A DNA stretch of 64,000 bases, taken from positions 558,001 to 622,000 of the forward strand of contig CAWKLE010000003.1 in assembly GCA_963850415.1 (NCBI GenBank), written 5' to 3'. Shown here one piece after another: positions 58,267 to 64,000 of this stretch. The notes below the pieces were generated by a model. That model saw only the letters and a program-made list of their open reading frames with translations. It had not been told where the DNA came from and made no database searches. The position numbers were made by a program, and so were the translations under genes. Origin of the DNA: VAXT01 sp963850415 (GTDB taxonomy: Bacteria > Actinomycetota > Thermoleophilia > Gaiellales > Gaiellaceae). Each line of letters opens with the position of its first letter. Within the stretch, counting starts at the first letter, position 1.

Positions 58267-59504
58267 GCCTCGTCCTCGTCGGCACGTCGCACCGCCTCTC
58301 GCCCGTCGAGGTGCGGGAGCGCGTCGCCTTCGATCTCGACGGAGCGGCGGAGCTCGCGCGGAAGATGGCCGGCGGCGGCGAGGCGGTCTGCCTCTCGACC
58401 TGCAACCGCACGGAGCTCTACCTCGTGGACCCGGATCTCGAGGCGGCCGAGAAGCGCGCGTCGCACGCGTTGCTCGGCGACGAGGTCGAGCTGTACCGCA
58501 TGGCCGACGAGGCGGCTGCTCTGCACCTGTTCCGGGTCGCGGCGGGGCTCGACTCGCTCGTCCCGGGCGAGGGCGAGATCCTCGGCCAGGTGCGCGACGC
58601 GTACGAGGCGGGCGCGCACGGGCCGGTGCTGGACCGGTTGTTCCGCGAGGCGCTTCGCGTCGGGAAGAAGGTGCGGACCGAGACGGCGATCAACGAGAGC
58701 CCCGCATCGGTCTCCTCTGCGGCCGCTGCCCTCGCTCAGCAGGTCTTCGGCGACCTGACGGGATGCCGTGTGCTGCTCGTCGGGGCCGGAGAGGTGAGCG
58801 AGCTCGCCGCCCGGGCGCTCGCGGCGCGCGGCGCGACGATCGGGGCGGTGACGAGCCGGACGCAGGCGAACGCGGAGAAGCTGGCCGATGCTTTCGACTC
58901 GCACGCGGTTCCGTTCGACCAGCTCGGCTCGGAGCTCGACCGCGCAGACGTCGTCGTCTCGTCGACGAGCTCGTCCGAACCGGTCATGTCCAGGGACCAG
59001 GTCCCGGACCGGAAGGGTCGGCCGCTGTTCGTGATCGACCTGGCCGTGCCGCGTGACGTCGACCCTGCGCTTGCGCAGCTCGAGGACTGCTACCTGTACG
59101 ACATCGACGACCTGCAGGCCGTCGTCCGCGAGAGCCTCAGCGGCCGCTGGCGCGAGGCAGAGCGCGCCGAGGCGATCGTCGAGCACGAGGCGGAGCGGTT
59201 CCGCGACTGGCAGGCGAGCCTTCGGGTCGTGCCCGCGATCGCGTCTCTGCGCGAGCGGGCCGAGACCATTCGCTCCGGGGAGCTGGCCAAGGCGGAGAGC
59301 CGGCTCGAAGGGCTGTCCGAGAGCGAGCGCCGCACGGTCGAGTCGCTGACGACCCAGATCGTGAACAAGCTCCTGCACGTCCCGATCGTCCGGCTCAAGC
59401 AGGCGGCCGCGACCGAGGGCACGGGCTACGTCGAGGTGGCGAGGGACCTGTTCGACCTGCCTGACGACGAGAGTGCTGGTCAGGGTCGGAAGTCGCGGCA
59501 GTAG
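58263..59504 (+). CDS. hemA: Glutamyl-tRNA reductase
   Basis: 413 residues from GTG 58263. LVGTSHRLSPVEVRER, the catalytic Cys in CLSTCNRTELYLV, GEGEILGQVRDAY, GKKVRTETAINESPASVSSAA (residues ~140-160), NADPH site LLVGAGEVSELAARAL, and IDLAVPRDVDPAL are all present. It commits glutamyl-tRNA to tetrapyrrole synthesis. Overlaps hemC by 32 bp. Confidence 0.95.
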   Translation: MSLVLVGTSHRLSPVEVRERVAFDLDGAAELARKMAGGGEAVCLSTCNRTELYLVDPDLEAAEKRASHALLGDEVELYRMADEAAALHLFRVAAGLDSLVPGEGEILGQVRDAYEAGAHGPVLDRLFREALRVGKKVRTETAINESPASVSSAAAALAQQVFGDLTGCRVLLVGAGEVSELAARALAARGATIGAVTSRTQANAEKLADAFDSHAVPFDQLGSELDRADVVVSSTSSSEPVMSRDQVPDRKGRPLFVIDLAVPRDVDPALAQLEDCYLYDIDDLQAVVRESLSGRWREAERAEAIVEHEAERFRDWQASLRVVPAIASLRERAETIRSGELAKAESRLEGLSESERRTVESLTTQIVNKLLHVPIVRLKQAAATEGTGYVEVARDLFDLPDDESAGQGRKSRQ

Positions 59505-60297
59505 GCTCGCGCTGACGCAGGCGGAGCTCGCTGCGAATGCGATCCGCGGGCCGGGGATCGAGATCGCGCTCGTTCCGATCACGACCGCCGGCGACCGCGA
59601 CCGCACGAAGCCGTTCGGCGAGATCGGCGAGCGAGGTGTCTTCGTGAAGGAGCTCGAGGAGGCGCTGCTCGACCGGCGCATCGACGTCGCGGTGCACTCG
59701 GCCAAGGACATGACCTCGACGGACGCTGACGGCCTCGCGGTCGGGGCGTACCTCCCTCGTGAGGATCCCCGGGACGCGCTCTGCGGGGCCACCGGGATCG
59801 AGCCCGGGATGCGGATCGGCACCGCGTCGATTCGCAGGCGGGCGCAGCTGCTCGCGCTGGAGCCGTCTCTGTCGATCGAGCCGCTGCGCGGGAACATCGA
59901 CACGAGGCTCCGCAAGCGCGGGGAGCGCGGGCTGGACGCGGTCGTGCTCGCGGCGTGCGGCCTCGACCGGCTCGGTCTCGGGGGCGAGATCGGCCACCGC
60001 TTCGAGCCGGAGGAGCTGCTCCCGGAAGCGGGCCAGGGGGCGCTTGCGCTCCAGGTCCGGCGCGGTGACGAGCACCTCGTGGCGGCGGCGACCGACGCGG
60101 AGACGGCGCGCAGGGTCGAGCTCGAGCGCGCCCTCGTGGCGGCGATCGGCGGCGGCTGCCTCGCTCCGATCGCGGCCCATCACGACGGCGAGACATTGAC
60201 TGCGCTCGTCGCGGACCCGGACGGCCGCTGGGTCGAGCGCCGCACGGGAGACGACCCGGTGGCGCTCGCGTCGGAGCTGGCCGGCCTCGCCGCGTGA
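59473..60297 (+). CDS. hemC: Porphobilinogen deaminase
   Basis: 274 residues from GTG 59473. VGSRGSRLALTQAE, GVFVKELEEALLDRRIDVAVHSAKDM (residues ~55-80), GTASIRRRAQLLAL, PLRGNIDTRLRK and the dipyrromethane cofactor Cys in GGGCLAPIAA define the family. It builds hydroxymethylbilane for HemD. Confidence 0.95.
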   Translation: MLVRVGSRGSRLALTQAELAANAIRGPGIEIALVPITTAGDRDRTKPFGEIGERGVFVKELEEALLDRRIDVAVHSAKDMTSTDADGLAVGAYLPREDPRDALCGATGIEPGMRIGTASIRRRAQLLALEPSLSIEPLRGNIDTRLRKRGERGLDAVVLAACGLDRLGLGGEIGHRFEPEELLPEAGQGALALQVRRGDEHLVAAATDAETARRVELERALVAAIGGGCLAPIAAHHDGETLTALVADPDGRWVERRTGDDPVALASELAGLAA

Positions 60298-60932
60298 AGG
60301 TCGTCGTCACCCGTCCCCGCGGTCAGGCCGGGCCGCTCGTCGGGCGCCTCGAGGAGCAGGGTCACGAGGTCGTCGAGTGCCCGTTGATCGAGATCGAGCC
60401 GACGGACGACGACGTCGACGTCGAGGGCTACGACTGGGTGATCGTCACGAGCCCGAACGGGGCCGCCGAGCTCGTCAGGCGCGCGAACGGGCAGCTGCCG
60501 CGGGTCGCGGCGGTCGGTCCGGGTACTGCCGAGGCGCTGCGCGAGCTGGGCGTCGAACCCGCATTCGTCCCGCGTGTCTCGTCGCAGGACGGCCTCCTCG
60601 CCGAGTTTCCGCGTCCCACCGGCCGGGTGCTCTTCGCGGCCGCCCAGGGATCCCGGCGAGGGCCGATCGACGAGCTCGGAGCCGACTTCGTCCCGCTGTA
60701 CACGACGCGGCTCGTGCGGCCGGACGAGCCTCCCGGGGGCGATCTCGTCGTGCTCGCCTCAGGGTCGGCAGCACAGTCGTTCGCCGCGCTCGGGGTGGAC
60801 ATCCCGGTCGTCTCGATCGGGCCTCAGACGACTCGCGTTGCAGAGTCGGTCGGCCTCCGGGTCGTCGCCGAGGCGGACACGCACGATCTGGACGGCCTCG
60901 TCGCGGCCGTCGGTTCGTTAGCGTCGCGCTGA
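60294..60932 (+). CDS. hemD: Uroporphyrinogen-III synthase
   Basis: 212 residues from GTG 60294. VVVTRPRGQAGPLVGRLEEQG, WVIVTSPNGAAELVRR, AVGPGTAEALRELG, and VSIGPQTTRVAESVGLRVV match HemD, a family conserved mostly in fold. It is shorter than average (~250). Coupled to hemC; hemB and hemL are not in the window. Confidence 0.88.
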   Translation: MKVVVTRPRGQAGPLVGRLEEQGHEVVECPLIEIEPTDDDVDVEGYDWVIVTSPNGAAELVRRANGQLPRVAAVGPGTAEALRELGVEPAFVPRVSSQDGLLAEFPRPTGRVLFAAAQGSRRGPIDELGADFVPLYTTRLVRPDEPPGGDLVVLASGSAAQSFAALGVDIPVVSIGPQTTRVAESVGLRVVAEADTHDLDGLVAAVGSLASR

Positions 60933-60933
60933 C

Positions 60934-61737
60934 GTGCTGATCACCTTCCTCAGCGACTTCGGGCTCGAGGACGATTTCGTCGGCACCTGCCACGGCGTGA
61001 TGAAGGTGATCGCGCCCGAGGTCGAGATCCTCGACATCACGCACGGGATCCAGCGGCACGGGGTGCTCCAGGGCGCGATCGTGCTCGCGAACACGCTTCC
61101 GTACCTGCCGAAGGGCGTCCATCTGGCCGTGGTCGATCCCGGCGTGGGGGGCGGTCGCCGCTCGATCGCCCTGCGGTCCGGCGACCGGCTGTTCGTCGGG
61201 CCCGACAACGGGCTCCTCGTCCCGGCGGCCGAGAAGCTGGGCGGGATCGAGGCGGCGCACGAGATCACGAACCGGGCCTATGTCCTCGAGCACGTCTCGG
61301 CGACGTTCCACGGGCGCGACGTGTTCTCGCCGGTGGCGGCCCATCTCGTCGACGGAGTGGCGCTCGAGGACGTCGGCCCGGCGATCGAGCCCGAGTCGCT
61401 CGTCAGGCTCGAGGTGCCGAAGCCCGACGTCACGCACCGGCGGATCCGCGCTTCGTGCCTCTACGTCGACCGCTTCGGGAACATGGAGCTCAACCTGACG
61501 CGGAAGGATCTCGAGACGCTGGCGGCGGAGCCGGGCACCCGCATCGAGCTCGAGATCGGGTCCGACCGCTACTACGCCGTGACCGCGCGGACCTTCGCGG
61601 ATGCGCGCGACGGCGAGATCATCCTCTACGAGGACGCGTACGAGAACATCGCGATCGCGATCAGCGGAGGCAGCGCGGCCGGGACGTTCTTCTCGGCGCA
61701 GCCCGGCGTCGACGTGCTGATCAGGCTCGCGGACTGA
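60934..61737 (+). CDS. SAM hydroxide adenosyltransferase (SAM hydrolase, DUF62)
   Basis: 267 residues from GTG 60934, one base after hemD. ITFLSDFGLEDDFVGTCHG, DITHGI, HLAVVDPGVGG-type glycine loop, FVGPDNGLLVPA and FHGRDVFSPVAAHL are the family motifs, with YVDRFGNMELN later. Members split SAM to adenosine and methionine. Why it lies behind hemD is unclear. Confidence 0.9.
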   Translation: MLITFLSDFGLEDDFVGTCHGVMKVIAPEVEILDITHGIQRHGVLQGAIVLANTLPYLPKGVHLAVVDPGVGGGRRSIALRSGDRLFVGPDNGLLVPAAEKLGGIEAAHEITNRAYVLEHVSATFHGRDVFSPVAAHLVDGVALEDVGPAIEPESLVRLEVPKPDVTHRRIRASCLYVDRFGNMELNLTRKDLETLAAEPGTRIELEIGSDRYYAVTARTFADARDGEIILYEDAYENIAIAISGGSAAGTFFSAQPGVDVLIRLAD

Positions 61738-62363
61738 TGCTGGAGCAGATGGGACGGAGATTCGCGCGGTTCACTACGGACCAGGTCGTACGCTGGCCTC
61801 GGCTCTGGCCGCTGTTCCGATGGCTGACGCGTGCTCAGTTCAACCGGATCGCGCCGGCCTGGGACCAGAGGCGCACGCCCGAGGCCTTCGCGCCGCTCGA
61901 GGCGGCTCTCGATGCGCTCGACCTGAGCCCCGCGCGCGTGCTCGATCTCGGGACCGGCACCGGCCGGGCCGCGTTTCTGCTGGCGCAGCGGTACCAGCAG
62001 GCCGAGGTGGTCGGCGTCGACCTGGCGGAGGACATGCTCGCCGAGGCCAGACGCCTGACCCCGCCGGAGGTCGCGGGGCGCGTGCGCTTCGAGCAGGCCG
62101 ATGCGGAGCGGCTCTCGTATCCGGACGGCTCGTTCGACGTCGTCTCGCTCGCGAACATGATCCCGTTCTTCGAGGAGCTGGCCCGTGTCACCGCGTCGGG
62201 CGGGGCGGTCGTCTTCTCGTTCTCGGCCGGGCCGGAGACGCCGATCTACGTGCCGCCCGAGGTACTGCGGGCACGTCTGGGCGAGCACGGTTTCGCGGAA
62301 TTTGCGGAGTTCTCGGCCGGCAACGGGACCGCGCTATCAGCGCGGAAAGCGCTCGCGGCGTAG
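61737..62363 (+). CDS. Class I SAM-dependent methyltransferase
   Basis: 208 residues from ATG 61737, sharing one base with the previous stop (TGATG). Motif I VLDLGTGTGRAAFLLA, acidic loop GVDLAEDMLAEARR, motif II QADAERLSYPDGSFDVV and motif III ARVTASGGAVVFSFS. It resembles UbiE/UbiG-type methyltransferases, but the substrate is unknown. It is the last gene before a strong terminator. Confidence 0.88.
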   Translation: MLEQMGRRFARFTTDQVVRWPRLWPLFRWLTRAQFNRIAPAWDQRRTPEAFAPLEAALDALDLSPARVLDLGTGTGRAAFLLAQRYQQAEVVGVDLAEDMLAEARRLTPPEVAGRVRFEQADAERLSYPDGSFDVVSLANMIPFFEELARVTASGGAVVFSFSAGPETPIYVPPEVLRARLGEHGFAEFAEFSAGNGTALSARKALAA

Positions 62364-62376
62364 GGTCTAGCGCAAC

Positions 62377-62419
62377 AGGACGTCGGCGGCACGGAGACAC
62401 CGGCCCTGACGTCCTTTTT
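62377..62419 (+). terminator. Rho-independent terminator of the ccm-hem operon
   Basis: AGGACGTC (62377-62384) pairs with GACGTCCT (62408-62415) and a T-run follows (62415-62419). It lies 14 bp after the methyltransferase stop. A second small hairpin GAGCCGC-GGA-GCGGCTC is at 62446-62462. Confidence 0.85.
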
Positions 62420-62513
62420 AGCGCGCAGAGCCCGCAAAAAGTGAAGAGCCGCGGAGCGGCTCGAACTACATCGCGTCGGGAACCGGCGGCTGATTTCCAG
62501 GGAGCGACGTGGC

Positions 62514-62519
62514 TACACT
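62514..62519 (+). promoter_or_regulatory. -10 element of tRNA-Phe
   Basis: TACACT, ending 9 bp before the tRNA. No good -35 is seen. Confidence 0.45.
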
Positions 62520-62528
62520 GCGGGGCGC

Positions 62529-62601
62529 GGCGAGGTAGCTCAGTTGGTAGAGCACACGGCTGAAAACCGTGGTGTCGCCGGTTCGATTCCGGCCCTCGCC
62601 A
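62529..62601 (+). tRNA. tRNA-Phe (anticodon GAA)
   Basis: 73 nt. Acceptor GGCGAGG/CCTCGCC with discriminator A, D arm TAGCTCAGTTGGTAGAGC, anticodon stem CACGG/CCGTG with loop CTGAAAA, T arm GCCGGTTCGATTCCGGC. CCA is not encoded; T5 follows directly. Confidence 0.97.
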
Positions 62602-62664
62602 TTTTTCGCGCTCCTGCGCGAAGAATGTCCCACGTCGCCGCAGGCGGTCGTCGGCTCTATCGAC

Positions 62665-63057
62665 CTAGGCCGGGACTTTTGCGGCGGTCAAGCGCCCCAG
62701 GAGGCCGTCGACGAACGCGTTCTTCACGAGCACCTCGTCCGCGCCGGACTCCTTCGCCGCCGAATGGAGCGCGGGCGCGTCGTCCCCGGTGAGCGCGATC
62801 AGGCAGAGGTGCGGATGGTCGCGGCGCAGCCGCGCCATTGTGGTCACGCCGTCGAGCAGCGGCATGTGGAGATCGAGCACGACCGCATCCGGCGCGAGCT
62901 CGTCGACGAGCTCGATCGCGGACAGCCCGTTCGTCGCCGTCGCGACGACTGACAACTCCCGCTGGGCCTCGATCAGCTCACGGAGCGACACGAGGAAATC
63001 CTCGTCGTCGTCGGCGAGCAGCACACGGACCCCGCCCTCGGTGGCCACGATGTTCAA
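62665..63057 (-). CDS. Receiver-only response regulator
   Basis: 130 residues. VRVLLADDDEDFLVSL, phosphoacceptor Asp in DAVVLDLHMPLLDG, LIALTGDD and the Lys in EVLVKNAFVDGL. There is no output domain, so it acts by protein-protein contact or as a phosphate sink. It begins 12 bp after the etfA stop on the same strand. No kinase is adjacent. Confidence 0.88.
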   Translation of the reverse strand: MNIVATEGGVRVLLADDDEDFLVSLRELIEAQRELSVVATATNGLSAIELVDELAPDAVVLDLHMPLLDGVTTMARLRRDHPHLCLIALTGDDAPALHSAAKESGADEVLVKNAFVDGLLGRLTAAKVPA

Positions 63058-63069
63058 GGGCTCGCATCT

Positions 63070-64000
63070 TCAGGCCGGAGACCGGATCGAGTCAAGCAGG
63101 ATCGGAAGCAGGTCGCGGGCATCGCCGGAGACGGACACGTCCACCTGGTCGGAAGACTCTTCCCCGATGCCGACGATCACGCGGGCCTTGACCACGCCTC
63201 CCCAGTGCTCGGGATCGTCCCCGACTCCGATGCCGACGTAGAGCTGCGGCGCGATCGGCCGGCCGAGGAGGCCGACCTGGCGCGTGCGTTCGACGATCCC
63301 GGCCTCGCACGCCTCCCGGGTGCCCGCCAGCGCCGCGCCGGTCCCTTCGAGCGCGGAGAGCACCTCATCCCGCACGCCTGGCCCGACACCCACGACGACG
63401 TCGCTCTCGTCCAGGTCGTACGAGTTGCAGTCCCGCTTCCGTTCAACGACACGCACCTTCGGCTCCGGCAACGAGCCGAGCTCGAGGCGCTGGACCTCCG
63501 CGTCGAGGTCGCGCGGCTCCAGCGGCTCGTACATGCGGGGGAGCACGGTCGCGAGCTGCGGAGTCGTCGCGCCCAGGATCACCGACACGATGTTCCCGCC
63601 GTATGCCGGCTTCTGCTGGAGCAGCCGGCCTGCCTTGGCGATGTCGACGCCGACGCAATCTGCGGTCATCCCGAGCTCGAGCTCGCCGGCGGTTCGCGGG
63701 CCGTAGTCGCGCCCGCGGCCCGTGGCCGGGACCAGCAGCACGCGCGGCGAGTGCTCGACGAGGGCCTGCCGGAGAACCGCCGTCCACAACTCCGTCTGGT
63801 ACTCGGCCAGCGCCGGATCGTCCGCCAGCTGGACGACCTCGGCCCCGTGGAGCGATGCCTCTCGTGCAGCCTGGTCGAGCTCGTGGCCGATGATGAGCGC
63901 CACCGCCCGACCTCCGAGCTTGCCGGCCAGCTCGCGGCTCCTGGCGATCAGCTCGAGCGACACGCGCCGGAGCCGGCCGTCCACGAGCTCGCAGACGCTC
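63070..64000 (-). CDS. etfA: Electron transfer flavoprotein subunit alpha (partial)
   Basis: The frame is open through the right edge, so the N-terminus is missing (GTG 63984 is probably internal). SLELIARSRELAGKLGG, ATGRGRDYGPRTAGELELGMTADC split at residues ~85-110, and the FAD domain with VGVGPGVRD, QVGLLGRPIAPQLYVGIGVG match EtfA, although the usual SGAIQH motif reads GDDPEHW. It passes electrons from acyl-CoA dehydrogenases to quinone. etfB presumably lies outside. Confidence 0.88.
   Translation of the reverse strand, partial: SVCELVDGRLRRVSLELIARSRELAGKLGGRAVALIIGHELDQAAREASLHGAEVVQLADDPALAEYQTELWTAVLRQALVEHSPRVLLVPATGRGRDYGPRTAGELELGMTADCVGVDIAKAGRLLQQKPAYGGNIVSVILGATTPQLATVLPRMYEPLEPRDLDAEVQRLELGSLPEPKVRVVERKRDCNSYDLDESDVVVGVGPGVRDEVLSALEGTGAALAGTREACEAGIVERTRQVGLLGRPIAPQLYVGIGVGDDPEHWGGVVKARVIVGIGEESSDQVDVSVSGDARDLLPILLDSIRSPA

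Noticed and set aside
62602..62624. Terminator after tRNA-Phe
   Set aside because: A TTCGCGC..GCGCGAA-type hairpin exists, but the T-run precedes rather than follows it, and no T-run lies on the opposite strand.

Overview
The window is 64 kb of very GC-rich bacterial chromosome centred on a replication origin. Gene content and order (dnaA-dnaN-recF-dciA-gyrB-gyrA running left; rpmH-rnpA-yidD-yidC-jag-rsmG-parA-parB running right), frequent GTG/TTG starts and dense 1-8 bp gene overlaps point to an actinobacterium. A deep-branching group such as Thermoleophilia fits the mix, but that placement is inference. Nearly all genes left of about 24.9 kb that belong to conserved operons read leftward and those to the right read rightward, as expected for two arms leaving oriC (24826-25143).

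Layout. 1-1.2 kb: end-joining repair (LigD fragment, Ku). 1.4-10.1 kb: fatty-acid synthesis (accA-accD, then fabZ-fabH-fabD-fabG-fabF on the minus strand) with a divergent biotin protein ligase; no acpP, accB or accC is present. 10.1-15.6 kb: a secreted amidase, an NfeD-type membrane protease with a stomatin partner, a GalT-like nucleotidyltransferase and a small MerR-like regulator. 15.7-29.9 kb: replication, topology, ribosome/RNase P, membrane insertion and partition genes around oriC. 30-37.9 kb: tRNA-Ile and an envelope block (bifunctional-nuclease-domain protein, L,D-transpeptidase, PrcB-like and CAAX-protease-like membrane proteins, MscS channel, penicillin-binding protein). 37.9-42.5 kb: membrane glycosyltransferases. 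42.5-50.3 kb: Ser/Thr kinase with a polyproline tail, moeA, M28 peptidase, a two-component pair and an HtrA protease. 50.3-55.3 kb: a stress-type unit (RsbW-like anti-sigma factor behind a sigma-B-like promoter, TreT, OtsA) running into moaC-moaB-ubiA. 55.4-62.4 kb: one long overlapping operon for cytochrome c maturation (ccmABCD, a CcsA/HemX-like protein) and tetrapyrrole synthesis (hemA, hemC, hemD), then a SAM hydrolase and a methyltransferase, closed by a clear terminator. 62.5-64 kb: tRNA-Phe, a receiver-only regulator and an EtfA fragment.

Three things stand out beyond the gene list. A ~73 bp structured element occurs three times (9.4, 13.5 and 28.7 kb), with two hairpins whose stems change by paired substitutions and a fixed palindromic tail; two copies supply coding sequence to FabZ, ParA and ParB. 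Several conserved genes (recF, dciA, galT and perhaps others) have no ATG/GTG/TTG where homologues begin and instead begin at CTG, in three cases inside a CTGA overlap with the upstream stop codon. And at least eight, probably nine, conserved reading frames are broken by exactly one extra base each, mostly between 27.5 and 33.0 kb, which looks like insertion error in the assembly but should be checked. I saw no insertion sequence, prophage, CRISPR array or secondary-metabolite cluster.
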